Assembly (NCBI GenBank): GCA_012838355.1
Contig: DUPJ01000046.1
Coordinates: 1 to 41,150, forward strand
Direction: 5' to 3'
Length of the DNA: 41,150 nucleotides
DNA from: Clostridiaceae bacterium
Lineage (GTDB): Bacteria > Bacillota > Clostridia > Saccharofermentanales > DTU023
Below, piece after piece: positions 28,331 through 39,131 of the stretch. The position numbers and the translations under genes are program-made. The notes beneath the pieces are model-generated. The model did no database searches. It saw nothing but the letters and a program-made list of their open reading frames with translations, and was not told the origin of the DNA. Positions within the stretch are counted from its first letter, which is position 1. Each line of letters begins with the position of its first letter.

Positions 28331-28465
28331 GCAAAGCCTCTTTCCGCAATGAAGTATAAATGACTTTGCGTTTGTTTGTCCCTGTTCGTCCCGCCAACCT
28401 GTCATGTTAGTATGAACAAAATGGCGGTGCGATCCCGCCACTTGGGGTGCGAAGGAGAATAACAC

Positions 28466-30259
28466 ATGACAACGAACAAAAAGCTGCTCCGCTTCGTTCA
28501 GGAAGCGGCAACATTGTGTCAGCCGGACCGCGTGCATTGGTGCGACGGAAGTCGAGACGAGTATTTCCACATACTTGAAGATGCAGTCGCCAACGGTTCT
28601 GCCGAGAAACTCAACGAGGAGAAAAAACCGGGCTGCTACCTCTTCCGAAGCGACCCCTCCGACGTTGCACGGGTTGAAGATCGCACCTACATTGCCTCAC
28701 GCCGCGAGGAGGACGCAGGTCCAACGAACAACTGGATCGATCCCGACCGCCTGAAGACGACCATGACTGAACTGTACCGCGGATCGATGCGGGGGCGCAC
28801 CCTGTACGTGATCCCGTTTTCGATGGGACCGCTCGGTTCCCCGATCGCCAAAATCGGGGTTGAAATCACGGACAGCCCGTACGTGGTCGCCAACATGCGG
28901 ATCATGACGCGGATGGGCAAGGATGTGCTCGACGTACTCGGTGCTGACGGCGAATTCGTGCCGTGCCTCCACTCAGTCGGTGCACCGCTTCAACCGGGTG
29001 AAGAGGATGTCGCCTGGCCGTGTGCTCCGATGGAACATAAATACATCTCGCATTTCCCTGAAACAAGAGAAATCTGGTCTTTCGGATCCGGCTACGGCGG
29101 CAACGCCCTGCTCGGCAAGAAATGCTTCGCCCTGCGCATCGCCTCGGTGCAGGCACGGGATGAAGGATGGCTCGCCGAGCATATGCTGATTCTCCGGCTC
29201 GAAAGTCCCGCCGGCGAGGTGTATCACGTGTGCGGCGCGTTCCCGTCGGCGTGCGGAAAGACAAATCTCGCCATGCTGATCCCGACCCTGCCCGGATGGA
29301 AAGTCGAGACCGTCGGCGATGATATCGCCTGGATGAAATTCGGTGCGGACGGCCGGCTGTACGCGATCAATCCGGAGGCCGGATTTTTCGGTGTCGCACC
29401 CGGCACATCCATGAAATCAAATCCGAATGCGATGCTGGCCGTTCAGACCGACACCATTTTCACGAACGTCGCCTTAACGGATGACGGCGATGTCTGGTGG
29501 GAAGGCATCGATCAGGATGCTCCCCCGCACCTGATCGACTGGCGCGGCAGCGACTGGACGCCGGCAAGCGACAAGCCGGCCGCCCATCCGAATGCACGCT
29601 TCACCACACCGGCAGGCAAGGCACCGTCGATCGCACCGTCCTGGGAAGACCCGCAGGGCGTCCCGATCGACGCCATTCTGGTCGGAGGACGGCGTGCAAC
29701 TACCGTACCGCTCGTGCATCAGTCGTTTAATTTTGACCACGGCATCTTCCTCGGCTCCATCATGGGCTCCGAGATCACGTCGGCGATTATTTCCGATAAG
29801 GTCGGTCAGGTCCGGCGCGACCCGTTCGCCATGCTCCCCTTTATCGGCTACCACGTCGGCGATTACCTGAATCACTGGCTGGACATCGGCAAGGCCTCGG
29901 ACAAGAGCCGCCTGCCGAAAATCTTTTATGTGAACTGGTTTCGAAAAGATGAAGACGGACGCTGGCTCTGGCCCGGTTTCGGCGAAAACAGCCGCGTCCT
30001 CAAGTGGATTGTGGAACGATGCGCCGGCAAAGCGGGCGCAAAAACCACCCCGATCGGGTACATGCCGCGGCCGGAAGATCTCGATCTCTTCGGTCTCGAC
30101 ATCAGCCGTGACGACATGGATAAGCTGCTCGATGTCGACGTCGCAGCCTGGAAACAGGAAGCCCTGTCGATTCGCAGGCATTTCGACGGTTACGGTGAGA
30201 AAATGCCGCAGGCGCTCTACGACGAACTCGACAAACTGGAAGCGCGTCTGAACGAATAA
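28466..30259 (+). CDS. pckG: Phosphoenolpyruvate carboxykinase (GTP)
   Basis: [77 protein letters not shown]. Confidence 0.98.
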   Translation: MTTNKKLLRFVQEAATLCQPDRVHWCDGSRDEYFHILEDAVANGSAEKLNEEKKPGCYLFRSDPSDVARVEDRTYIASRREEDAGPTNNWIDPDRLKTTMTELYRGSMRGRTLYVIPFSMGPLGSPIAKIGVEITDSPYVVANMRIMTRMGKDVLDVLGADGEFVPCLHSVGAPLQPGEEDVAWPCAPMEHKYISHFPETREIWSFGSGYGGNALLGKKCFALRIASVQARDEGWLAEHMLILRLESPAGEVYHVCGAFPSACGKTNLAMLIPTLPGWKVETVGDDIAWMKFGADGRLYAINPEAGFFGVAPGTSMKSNPNAMLAVQTDTIFTNVALTDDGDVWWEGIDQDAPPHLIDWRGSDWTPASDKPAAHPNARFTTPAGKAPSIAPSWEDPQGVPIDAILVGGRRATTVPLVHQSFNFDHGIFLGSIMGSEITSAIISDKVGQVRRDPFAMLPFIGYHVGDYLNHWLDIGKASDKSRLPKIFYVNWFRKDEDGRWLWPGFGENSRVLKWIVERCAGKAGAKTTPIGYMPRPEDLDLFGLDISRDDMDKLLDVDVAAWKQEALSIRRHFDGYGEKMPQALYDELDKLEARLNE

Positions 30260-30284
30260 ATCTGAAAACTCTACGGTCGTAAAA

Positions 30285-30321
30285 GGCGAAGACTCCCTGT
30301 CGGATGTCTTCGCCCTTTTTT
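30285..30321 (+). terminator. pckG terminator
   Basis: GGCGAAGAC-N12-GTCTTCGCC followed by CTTTTTT. Confidence 0.85.
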
Positions 30322-30377
30322 ATGTTTTCTGCGGAATTTTTTGTGAGATGCCCGAAAACTTTGTCTTCGCGCTGCCC

Positions 30378-32093
30378 CTACTCACCATCCGCTCTGGTGA
30401 TCTGTTCCACCAGATAGAGGCCGCCAATGCTTTCGCTGCGGTAGTCTACGTCAATCGTGTCGCCTATCTGCAGGAACGGCAGTTTCTCGTAAATGCTGTG
30501 CATCGCCGAAAAGACTGCGTCTTCGCCATCCAGCATGAAGTAGAACACGGTGTTCCCGTCAATAACAACCGACTTGATATCGGTAATAGCGCCGCTCACG
30601 CTCACCGCTTCGCTCACCACCCTGTCTTCATCCTGCTGGCTGGAGAGCTGCGCGGCAAGCCGCACGGTGTAGTTCGCGATCGTTTCGCGGATTGAGTTGC
30701 CGACAGCCGTCGCCTGATAGTTCTGCGCATCGACCATCGCGTACATTTTGACCAGCTGGGCGTTGTCTTTCAGCGCCATGCAGTAGGTCGGCCGCCCTTC
30801 AATATTGAGCAGAATGGGGAAGGTTGAGATGTAGCCCTTTTCCTGCACGGCACCCTGGGCGGAGGCCATGGCTGACATTTCATCTGCGGACGATATGGGA
30901 TAGAACCGCGTGTCCTTCGTCCTCTGGTTGACAAGCACAAACCCCAGATTGGAACTGTCACTTGCCACCGACGTGATGCCCGTGTAAAGGTAAACATCAT
31001 CGTTGATGGCCAGATAATTGTATCCGGCCGTCGTCTGCAGGACGCCTTTCTGCCCGAACATGCTGTTCAGCCAGCCGGACTGATAGCGGCCGTTGTCGTT
31101 CAGCTGTTTCAGGATCATGTCGGACGGATAGGTGCGGTCCACCCAGGTCGGACAATCCTCGATCTTATAGCGGTCACTCGAGCCGTTCACGGCATTGGTC
31201 AGGATCACTTCCGTCACGTCGAGACCGGAAAACCAGCCGACTTTCGGCGTCATCACCGGTGTAATCCAGTACGGTGTAGCCGTTTCATCAATTTCAAACA
31301 GCGGTGTTCCGAAAATCAGCGTGGGGTACTGGAAACGAAGATGGCGATCAATATTGCGGAAAAGCGGTTCCGACTCGGAGTACTTCATGCCGCCCGGAAT
31401 CGGATCAAGATCGACTTCGGATGAGATGAGATCGACACGGACGTATCGCGGCAGCCCGTTCGCACGATTGTTCAGCCACTTGAAGATGTCACCGTACTCG
31501 AGCGGCGTCACACGGATAGGCCGCCCCTGATAATTGATCTGAGTATAGTCGCCCGTGACATCAAACTGGGACACGAGATCGGCCATTTCGCCCATGCGCT
31601 TGTTGCCAAGACGCAGGGCCGATTCTCTGTCAACGGTCGGGATGTCGTAAAACTCAATCTCCGCGATATCGTCGACAAAGACGCCTTCGACCTTCGTGAT
31701 CAGGCTGGCGTAGCGTTTCGCCTGAAAGATCGGCGTTCCGGTCAGGCCGAGTATGAAGTACAGCACAAGCAGCACAACGGGAATGAGAAGCAGCCTGCGG
31801 GTCGAAAACAGGGATTTCACATTGTAGCCCTGAAACATCCGCAAAAAAGGCGTGCAGCCGGGCTGCTGCTGACCGCTGGCAAACCGGTTGACGCGCGCCT
31901 GCTCAAACTGCTGCCGCAAGCGGGCACGCAGACCGAGATGCAAAAACGGCAGCAGAGCGAGTGCGACCAGCACAATGAAGTGTATAAAGAACGTGCGATC
32001 CCGGAAATTGAGCGGAATCAGGGTAAAGAACCAATAGATGAGTGCACCGGCCAGCAGTGCAGCGTAATATGCGATCAGTGATTTTGTTTTCAT
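30378..32093 (-). CDS. Uncharacterised membrane protein with large extracytoplasmic domain
   Basis: 571 aa, two N-terminal TM segments, a third TM ([17 protein letters not shown]), then a ~430-aa soluble region. Start overlaps the deoC stop (ATGA). Confidence 0.75.
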   Translation of the reverse strand: MKTKSLIAYYAALLAGALIYWFFTLIPLNFRDRTFFIHFIVLVALALLPFLHLGLRARLRQQFEQARVNRFASGQQQPGCTPFLRMFQGYNVKSLFSTRRLLLIPVVLLVLYFILGLTGTPIFQAKRYASLITKVEGVFVDDIAEIEFYDIPTVDRESALRLGNKRMGEMADLVSQFDVTGDYTQINYQGRPIRVTPLEYGDIFKWLNNRANGLPRYVRVDLISSEVDLDPIPGGMKYSESEPLFRNIDRHLRFQYPTLIFGTPLFEIDETATPYWITPVMTPKVGWFSGLDVTEVILTNAVNGSSDRYKIEDCPTWVDRTYPSDMILKQLNDNGRYQSGWLNSMFGQKGVLQTTAGYNYLAINDDVYLYTGITSVASDSSNLGFVLVNQRTKDTRFYPISSADEMSAMASAQGAVQEKGYISTFPILLNIEGRPTYCMALKDNAQLVKMYAMVDAQNYQATAVGNSIRETIANYTVRLAAQLSSQQDEDRVVSEAVSVSGAITDIKSVVIDGNTVFYFMLDGEDAVFSAMHSIYEKLPFLQIGDTIDVDYRSESIGGLYLVEQITRADGE

Positions 32094-32746
32094 GCAAGTT
32101 CCTCCTTCGCCAGCGCCACCAGACGACTGGTTCCGAGTCTGGTCGCGCCGGCCAGAATCAGCTGTTCGGCGTCTTCTTTCGAGCGGATACCGCCCGACGC
32201 CTTGATTGACACTGCCGCTGCCACGTGCTGCCTGAAAAGCTGCACATCCTCGACCGTTGCACCGCCGCCGCCAAAGCCGGTTGACGTCTTGATGAAGTCA
32301 GCACCGGCTTCGCTCACAACGTTGCAGAGCTCGATTTTTTCCGCCTCGGTCAGCTGGCTTGTTTCCACGATGACTTTCAGAATGCGTCCGGCACAGGCAT
32401 CCCTGACGGCGCGGATTTCAGCCAGGACGAGGTCGAAGCGGCCGTCTTTGACATGCCCCAGATTGATCACCATGTCGATTTCCGCGGCACCGTTCTTCAC
32501 AGCATCGTCCGTCTCGAACACTTTCGTTTCAGTCGTCTGGTAGCCGTTCGGAAATCCAATCACGGTGCAGACGGGGATACGCCCGTCACTGTACGTGACT
32601 GCCCGCTTCACATATGACGGCGGGATGCAGATCGAACTCGTGCGCCAGGCCACCGCATCGTCAATGATGGTTTTGACGTCTGCCCAGGTCGCCGTAGTGG
32701 CGAGCAGGGTATGGTCAACGTACGTAAGAATCTCGGATAAGTTCAT
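32090..32746 (-). CDS. deoC: Deoxyribose-phosphate aldolase
   Basis: [61 protein letters not shown]. Confidence 0.97.
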   Translation of the reverse strand: MNLSEILTYVDHTLLATTATWADVKTIIDDAVAWRTSSICIPPSYVKRAVTYSDGRIPVCTVIGFPNGYQTTETKVFETDDAVKNGAAEIDMVINLGHVKDGRFDLVLAEIRAVRDACAGRILKVIVETSQLTEAEKIELCNVVSEAGADFIKTSTGFGGGGATVEDVQLFRQHVAAAVSIKASGGIRSKEDAEQLILAGATRLGTSRLVALAKEELA

Positions 32747-32787
32747 TCACACCTCCGTGTTTGCCGTTGCCGGCATTTGAAAGCGGT

Positions 32788-33951
32788 TCAAAGCCCGGTT
32801 TCGGTCTGTTTATCATCAGCCTGCCTGCCCGCGGGATTGAGGGCGGGTACGCCGACCATGTCTTTCAAGGGAAAAGCCACCGCAGAGCGAACGCTGATGA
32901 CTTGCCGCTCCTTCGCGGCCCGGTAGATGGCGAGTACCGTGGCCAGTGCGTCCCTGCCGCTCTGCCCGTCTGCCAGAACCGCACCGCCGTTTGCGATCGC
33001 CCGAACAAGATCAAGATACAGGAATGTGTGCGGATTGCCCATGTGCCGGACAATGCCGATGCCTTCGCGTCGAACGGCAGCGAACACCGCCTGTCGCAGC
33101 AGCGCTTTGCCCGATACCGGCTTTCGGCCCTGCACATTCACCTCCGCCTCGATCTGGCCGGCGCTCAGCCGAACGCGCAGATCGCCTTTTTCAAAAAAGA
33201 GCGCAAAAGAGGCTTCGTGACGCGCAGGGTCAGTGTTGGTTGTGCCTTCGACCTGCACGTACGTGTTGTTCGTGCAGCGCACGATGCCGAGGGCCAGATC
33301 TTCGCCTTCCATGTCGTGCATCTGCCTGGCCGCCATCGCCACCGCTTCCACGGCTTTCTCCCCGATCAGCCACTGCATCAGATCTATCGCATGAATCGAC
33401 TGGTTCATCAGCACGCCGCCGTCGGCTGCATACGTGCCCCGCCACGCCGCCTGGTCATAGTATGCCTGATCGTGGCCCCAGCGCACCTTGACATCACCGT
33501 AGAGACAACGTCCGAAACGGCCGTCCGCGACCATACTTTTCAGCGTGTCGGCCAATGGCACATAACGGAAAATGTGTCCCACGGCGATCCGCCTGCCCGC
33601 GTCGGCAGCCAGCTGGAGAAGCCGATCTGCATCCTTCAGAGAAAGCGTCATCGGTTTTTCAATCAGGACATGGCAACCGTGCGTCAAGGCCAGTTCTGCC
33701 AGTTCGGCATGCGTGCCGCTCGGTGTCGTGATCGCGACGATATCCGGCTTCACTTCGGCGAGGCACGCGCTGAGCGAGGCAAAGACAGGCGTGTGCAAAG
33801 AGAGGGCGGCCGCCGCCTGTTCATTCGGATCGACCACTGCCGACAACTCGGCCAGATGACGCTTGACCAGGTAGTCAATCGCTTTTTTATGCTTGGCCGC
33901 CACCACACCGGCGCCGACCAAAACAATGCTGAGCCGCTGCACCGCCATCAC
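32788..33951 (-). CDS. Gfo/Idh/MocA family oxidoreductase
   Basis: VGAGVVAAKHKKAIDYL, VAITTPSGTHAELAELALTHGCHVLIEKPMTLSLKDADRLL, GVLMNQSIHAIDLMQWLIG. Confidence 0.93.
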   Translation of the reverse strand: MMAVQRLSIVLVGAGVVAAKHKKAIDYLVKRHLAELSAVVDPNEQAAAALSLHTPVFASLSACLAEVKPDIVAITTPSGTHAELAELALTHGCHVLIEKPMTLSLKDADRLLQLAADAGRRIAVGHIFRYVPLADTLKSMVADGRFGRCLYGDVKVRWGHDQAYYDQAAWRGTYAADGGVLMNQSIHAIDLMQWLIGEKAVEAVAMAARQMHDMEGEDLALGIVRCTNNTYVQVEGTTNTDPARHEASFALFFEKGDLRVRLSAGQIEAEVNVQGRKPVSGKALLRQAVFAAVRREGIGIVRHMGNPHTFLYLDLVRAIANGGAVLADGQSGRDALATVLAIYRAAKERQVISVRSAVAFPLKDMVGVPALNPAGRQADDKQTETGL

Positions 33952-33956
33952 CTCGC

Positions 33957-34601
33957 CTATGGCAGAAAGTACCGGCGCACGACATCCATCAGCCCGGCGA
34001 TGATGTCTGTGTCCGACATATCCTCGCCGACATACTGACGCAGCCTCGATTCATAGTAATAGACGGAATTCTCGAGCTGCAGACTGAGCACAAGATCGTC
34101 GAGGAACTTGGCCGCAAATCCAATATTCACGTCTGCGCGGATTTCGCCCTTTTCTACGGCACCCTTCAGCAGCGCCGTGTAAAACTCGCGAAAGTCGATT
34201 TCCATTTTTTCTGCCAGACGAGCCGCCAGATCCAGGAGCTGCTGTGTGGTCAGTTCCAGATACATGCGGCTGATGTCCACATTTCTCCTGGCATACCGCA
34301 CGGTCAGATGAAACAGCCGCTCGACCGTTTCAAAGAATCCGGCCGGCGCCTTCAGATCCGCCAGAATTTCATGAAAAATCCCGATCCCGTATTCACTGAT
34401 GGCAAGAAAAAGATTCTCTTTCGATGGAAAGTACGTGTACATCGCCCCAATGCTGATGTCGGCATTGCTGGCGATCGTGTTGATATTGGCCGCAAAATAC
34501 CCTTCCGAGGCAAACTCCTTCATAGCGCTGCCGAATATCCGTCCCCGCTTGTCATCCGAAATCCGCTCAAACACGTCCTTATGAAAATTCTTGTTTTCCA
34601 C
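33957..34601 (-). CDS. TetR/AcrR family transcriptional regulator
   Basis: RGRIFGSAMKEFASEGYFAANINTIASNADISIGAMYTYFPSKENLFLAI. GTG start (VENKNF) with GGAGG upstream. Confidence 0.9.
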   Translation of the reverse strand: MENKNFHKDVFERISDDKRGRIFGSAMKEFASEGYFAANINTIASNADISIGAMYTYFPSKENLFLAISEYGIGIFHEILADLKAPAGFFETVERLFHLTVRYARRNVDISRMYLELTTQQLLDLAARLAEKMEIDFREFYTALLKGAVEKGEIRADVNIGFAAKFLDDLVLSLQLENSVYYYESRLRQYVGEDMSDTDIIAGLMDVVRRYFLP

Positions 34602-34899
34602 TCGAGATTTTCCTCCGTAAGCCACTGCGGCAGAAACTGCCTGCATGCCCAATCATCATAACAAGGGAGACACCTGCACACAATGGAGCCGAGCAGGTCG
34701 GATGTTCAATCTGTGCCGAACATGACATACCGCTCGCTGCAAATTGATATATTATTAGCACATCGACATAGTTATGCGCAGATATGCGCAGTTCGGTAAA
34801 AAAATGCCGAGACAACGATGTCGTATAAACGGAGAAGGAGGCGGTGGAAAAGGCTTGCATTCTCCAGATCGAATCCGCGGGCGTTTTTCGCAAGAAAGC

Positions 34900-36639
34900 A
34901 TGAAAACAAAACGCATTTTAGCTCTGCTGGTTCTGCTCGCGCTGTCGCTCGTTCTGCTGGTACCGGCTCGGGTCAGTGCAGCGGCATATGACATCGGCGT
35001 GCGCATTCCGGTATACACTGACAGCTACTCAGCGGCTGCGCGCACCAATGTCGCCGGGTACTATGCCCCCGGCCAGTACCACGTATTCAATACATTCAAC
35101 GGCATGGTCAACATCACGCGTGTGCCGGGTCAGCCGGGCGGGTGGATCAATCCGGCTGAAAATCAGCCGTCAGCGCCGGCACCCGATCCCGCACCGGCGC
35201 CTGAAACGCCAGCATCAGTCGGAACAGCGCGTGCCAATTACTACGCCAATATGCGCACCGGGCCGGGGGTCGGCTACGGCATTGTTCTCACCATCCCGTA
35301 TGGCGCCGCATCAACCGTATTGTCCGTGCATGCAAACGGCTGGCTGCAGCTCAGTTATCAGGGAAAAACCGGCTGGTCGAACGGCGAGCTGTTCACACGC
35401 ACCATCACATCGGCTGAACCGACGCCAACGCCGACGCCGACGCCTACTCCGACGCCAGCGCCTTCACCTGCTCCTGAGCCAACACCTGAATCACCTGCGC
35501 CAATCGGAACGGCTCGCGCCAATTACTACGTCAATATGCGTTCCGGTCCGGGTGTCAGCAACGGCATTATTCTCACGATCCCGTACGGCGCCACTTCAAC
35601 CGTGCTGTCCGTGCATGCAAACGGCTGGCTGCAGCTGAGCTATCAGGGAAAGGTCGGCTGGTCGAACGGCGAGCTGTTCACACGCACCATTGCATCGGCT
35701 GAACCAACGCCGACACCGACGCCAACACCGGCACCAACGCCTGCACCGACGCCCGCCCCGACACCGGCGCCGACTGTGCCGACAGCACTGGCAAGCGTCG
35801 GCGCGGTGAATATGCGTTCGGGACCCGGTACCGGCTACAGCATCGTCCTGACGATTCCCTACGGGGCGTCGGCCGTGGTTTCGGAACGGGCATCAAACGG
35901 CTGGCTTCACCTCGCATACGGCGGCAAAAGCGGCTGGTCGTACGGTGTTCATTTCACGCTCAGCGGACCGTCGGTTCCGGTGGTGGAACCGCCCGCTCCA
36001 CCCGCTCCGCCGTCACCGCCGCCTGCCTCTGGCTCAAAGTACATCGCGCTCACGTTCGACGACGGACCGGGCGGCTATACGCCTGCCCTTTTGAACGCGC
36101 TCGCGGCCAACGGGGCGAGGGCAACCTTCTTTGTCACAGGCACCATGATTCCGGGCAAAGAGGGGACCTTGCGCCGCATGATCAACGAGGGGCACGAAAT
36201 TGGCAATCACGGGTACAACCACACGGACCTGACCTATCTCTCGTGGCAGAATGTGGTCAACCAGATGACGTACACGGATAATCTCGTGGTCAATGCCACC
36301 GGCGTGCGGCCGCGCCTGATGCGTCCGGCTTACGGCTCGCGCAACACCGCCGTGCTGAATGCGGTCGGGAGCACGGGCAAGGCGGCCATTATCTGGAATA
36401 AGGACACGCTCGACTGGAAGTACCGCGATGCCGCGCGTCTGACCAGTTACCTGCTGAACAACGCGCAGGACGGAGACATCATTCTGATGCACGATATTCA
36501 CGCAACGACCGTCAACGGTGTGATCGCAGCGCTGCCGCTCCTGAAGGCGCGGGGATTCAATCTGGTTACCGTCTCCCAGCTGATGCAGATCAAGGGGATT
36601 GCACTCGTCAACGGCGCACAGTACTTCAGCGCGCGTTAA
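34900..36639 (+). CDS. Secreted polysaccharide deacetylase with three N-terminal SH3b (bacterial SH3) domains and Pro-Thr linkers
   Basis: Signal peptide MKTKRILALLVLLALSLVLLVPARVSA; three NMRxGPGxxYxIxLTIPYGA...GW units; NodB motifs ALTFDDGP, EIGNHGYNH, RPAYGSRN, LMHDIH. Confidence 0.93.
   Translation: MKTKRILALLVLLALSLVLLVPARVSAAAYDIGVRIPVYTDSYSAAARTNVAGYYAPGQYHVFNTFNGMVNITRVPGQPGGWINPAENQPSAPAPDPAPAPETPASVGTARANYYANMRTGPGVGYGIVLTIPYGAASTVLSVHANGWLQLSYQGKTGWSNGELFTRTITSAEPTPTPTPTPTPTPAPSPAPEPTPESPAPIGTARANYYVNMRSGPGVSNGIILTIPYGATSTVLSVHANGWLQLSYQGKVGWSNGELFTRTIASAEPTPTPTPTPAPTPAPTPAPTPAPTVPTALASVGAVNMRSGPGTGYSIVLTIPYGASAVVSERASNGWLHLAYGGKSGWSYGVHFTLSGPSVPVVEPPAPPAPPSPPPASGSKYIALTFDDGPGGYTPALLNALAANGARATFFVTGTMIPGKEGTLRRMINEGHEIGNHGYNHTDLTYLSWQNVVNQMTYTDNLVVNATGVRPRLMRPAYGSRNTAVLNAVGSTGKAAIIWNKDTLDWKYRDAARLTSYLLNNAQDGDIILMHDIHATTVNGVIAALPLLKARGFNLVTVSQLMQIKGIALVNGAQYFSAR
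35221..35711 (+). repeat. Near-identical ~200-bp SH3b-coding direct repeats (285-bp period)
   Basis: GGAAC...GCCAATTACTACG(C/T)CAATATGCG... begins at 35221 and again at 35506; both end ...CACACGCACCAT(C/T)(A/G)CATCGGCTGAACC. Confidence 0.85.
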
Positions 36640-36660
36640 GAATGCTTTGTACTTATGTAA

Positions 36661-36689
36661 AGACAGGAGCGGCCTGGCCGCTCCTGTCT
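36661..36689. terminator. Terminator between convergent deacetylase and gdhA genes
   Basis: AGACAGGAGCGGCC-T-GGCCGCTCCTGTCT, 14-bp perfect arms, followed by TCGTTTTT. Confidence 0.8.
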
Positions 36690-36720
36690 TCGTTTTTACG
36701 CTTATGACTCGTGCACTGTT

Positions 36721-37980
36721 TTACGGGAAAATCCCCCGGATCTGAGTGGCGCGGACGAGACGCTCGATGGCGAGGATGTAGGCCGCCATGCGCATGGTGA
36801 CGGCGTGCTTGTTCATCTGCTCGATGACTTCATAGAACGCCCTGTGCATGATCTCTTCCAGCATGCTGTTGACGCGGTCCAGCGTCCAGGAAAGGTGCTC
36901 GATGTTCTGTACCCACTCGAAGTAGGAGACGACCACACCGCCGGCATTGGCCAGAATGTCCGGGACAAGCACGACACCGCGTTCACGCAGAATCCTGTCC
37001 GCTTCTCTCGTGGTCGGGCCGTTCGCGGCTTCGACAATGATGTCCGCCTTGATCTTGTTGGCATTGTCTTCATTGATCTGGTTTTCCAGCGCGGCCGGTA
37101 TCAGGATCTCGCAATCCAGCTGAAGGAGTTCATCGTTCGTCAGGCGATGCGTATCGCCGTGCAGCACGGCCGTATCAAGGAGTTTTCCTGTCTTGATGTG
37201 CTTCGCCAGACGTTCGACGTCGAGTCCTTCGGGATTGTAAACGCCGCCCGTTACATCGGACAGGCCGACAACCGGGAACCCGGCTTCTTTGAGCAAAACG
37301 GCCGCTGTCAGGCCGACATTGCCGGCACCCTGAATGACAATGCGGCAGTCGGCAGGATCAAGCTTGGCGTATTTTGTGTACTCCTGGACGATGTGCATGA
37401 CGCCGCGGCCTGTTGCTTCCGGACGGCCCAGCGAACCGCCGATCTGAACCGGCTTGCCGGTTACCACGCCGGGAATGGTGTAACCGTGCAGCATGCTGAA
37501 CGTATCCATGATCCAGCCCATGACTTCAGCGTTGGTGTTCACATCCGGTGCCGGAATGTCGCGGTCAGGGCCGATGATCGGGGAGATCATGGCGGTGTAG
37601 CGCCTGGTCAGCCGGCGCAGCTCATTCTTTGACAGCAGTCTGGGATCCACGGTAACGCCGCCTTTGGCACCGCCGTAAGGAATATCGACTACGGCACATT
37701 TGAGGCTCATCCAGCCCGCCAGTGCGCGCACTTCATTGCGATCCACATCCTGGTGAAAGCGAATACCGCCTTTGCACGGTCCGCGCACACTGGAATGCTG
37801 AATGCGATACCCTTCAAACACCTGTACCGATCCATCGTCCATTTCCACCGGAATAGATACGACCAGTTCACGCTCCGGGTGTTTTAACGTTTCATAATCC
37901 TTTGATTCCAATCCGAGCACGCCGGCTGCCTCATCCATAATATCGATCATGTTTTGATAAGGGTCGTACTGTTTTGGCAT
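36721..37980 (-). CDS. gdhA: Glutamate dehydrogenase (Glu/Leu/Phe/Val dehydrogenase family)
   Basis: GGIRFHQDVDRNEVRALAGWMSLKCAVVDIPYGGAKGGV; Rossmann region IVIQGAGNVG; QINEDNANKIKADIIVEAANGPTT. Confidence 0.96.
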   Translation of the reverse strand: MPKQYDPYQNMIDIMDEAAGVLGLESKDYETLKHPERELVVSIPVEMDDGSVQVFEGYRIQHSSVRGPCKGGIRFHQDVDRNEVRALAGWMSLKCAVVDIPYGGAKGGVTVDPRLLSKNELRRLTRRYTAMISPIIGPDRDIPAPDVNTNAEVMGWIMDTFSMLHGYTIPGVVTGKPVQIGGSLGRPEATGRGVMHIVQEYTKYAKLDPADCRIVIQGAGNVGLTAAVLLKEAGFPVVGLSDVTGGVYNPEGLDVERLAKHIKTGKLLDTAVLHGDTHRLTNDELLQLDCEILIPAALENQINEDNANKIKADIIVEAANGPTTREADRILRERGVVLVPDILANAGGVVVSYFEWVQNIEHLSWTLDRVNSMLEEIMHRAFYEVIEQMNKHAVTMRMAAYILAIERLVRATQIRGIFP

Positions 37981-38195
37981 GATAGCCCTCCTTAAGCAGA
38001 TAACGCGACAAGTCTTCTGCATGTCGTCTCGGCCAAAGTATATCGTGCTTAGGATGCGTTATAAAGGGGGGTTTTTGGTTATATTCTCCAGAAATCGGAC
38101 CGCTCAGGCAAAATCGTTGATTGATTTTATGCCAATAAGAGCGGAAACGAGAAACACGGGCGAATTTAGTATACTGGTCGGGAAAGCGAGGACCT

Positions 38196-39131
38196 ATGAG
38201 CATCATCGATTTAAAGAACGCCTTAGTGAAAGATACCGTGTCAAGGGGCAGCGTATTCGTCTCGGAACCTGCGCAAGTCCGTTCCGGGAGAAAAAATGAT
38301 TTTGCCGTCGGCCAGTTCTGCGACAAGAACGTGCAGGTCGACTTTAAGATCTGGGACGAGGTTACATTTCTGCCGCTCATCAAGAACGGGCCGGGCGTCT
38401 ATGATACGGAAGTGGTCGGTTCCGAATACAACGACCAGAAATATCTGACGGTACGTTCGATTCAGCCGTCGACATCCGGGTATACGAAAGCCGACTTTCT
38501 CGATGCCATTCCGGACTTTATGCTGGAAGCCAACTGGCGCGATGTGTTCAGCGATCTGAAACAGCTCGGCTTATCGGACACCTGCATGCAGCTGATTAAC
38601 AGCACGATTGAGGACCCGTCGCTCGACAGCCGCTTCAAAACCGAAGGTGCCGCCATCCGGCACCACGACAACAAGATCGGCGGCCTGTTTCACCATACGA
38701 CAAAGATGCTCCGGCTGCTTGCCACCATTATCCAGAATAACCCGGAGCTTTCCGCCTCGATCGATCTGCTGACATACGGCATCGTCGTGCATGACATCGG
38801 GAAGGTATTTGAATACGACAACCTGACGGTCTCGGACACGTGGTACGCGAGCCACCGCATACGCGGCATCGAACTGCTGGCGTCCCTGAAGGACGCGATC
38901 ATCAGCGCCTTCGACGAACCGTTTTACCGGCAGGTTCAGAGCATCATCGCCGAACATCACGGCGAATACGGCGACCGGCCGAATACGGTAGCCGCCGCCA
39001 TCGTGCACTATATCGATCTGCTGGAAAGTCAGGTCACGGGCATCATTCAGATGCAGCAGGCACCCGGCAATGAGGAGCGCCTGCTTACGCGCGACTGGGG
39101 CTACCTGCGGCCGCTGAAGCTAAGCGAGTAA
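38196..39131 (+). CDS. yhaM: 3'-5' exoribonuclease YhaM-like protein (OB-fold + HD domain)
   Basis: HD motifs GGLFHHTTKML, GIVVHDIGKVFEYD, SHRIRGIELL, IAEHHGEYGDRP, AIVHYIDLLES. Confidence 0.8.
   Translation: MSIIDLKNALVKDTVSRGSVFVSEPAQVRSGRKNDFAVGQFCDKNVQVDFKIWDEVTFLPLIKNGPGVYDTEVVGSEYNDQKYLTVRSIQPSTSGYTKADFLDAIPDFMLEANWRDVFSDLKQLGLSDTCMQLINSTIEDPSLDSRFKTEGAAIRHHDNKIGGLFHHTTKMLRLLATIIQNNPELSASIDLLTYGIVVHDIGKVFEYDNLTVSDTWYASHRIRGIELLASLKDAIISAFDEPFYRQVQSIIAEHHGEYGDRPNTVAAAIVHYIDLLESQVTGIIQMQQAPGNEERLLTRDWGYLRPLKLSE

Noticed and set aside
29474-30181. 235-aa minus-strand ORF
   Set aside because: Antisense shadow of pckG.
32761-34038. 425-aa plus-strand ORF
   Set aside because: Antisense to the Gfo/Idh/MocA oxidoreductase and the TetR gene end; no recognisable motif.
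35400-35800. CRISPR-like regular repeats
   Set aside because: The periodicity is codon-level Pro-Thr linkers inside a coding frame, not repeat-spacer structure.
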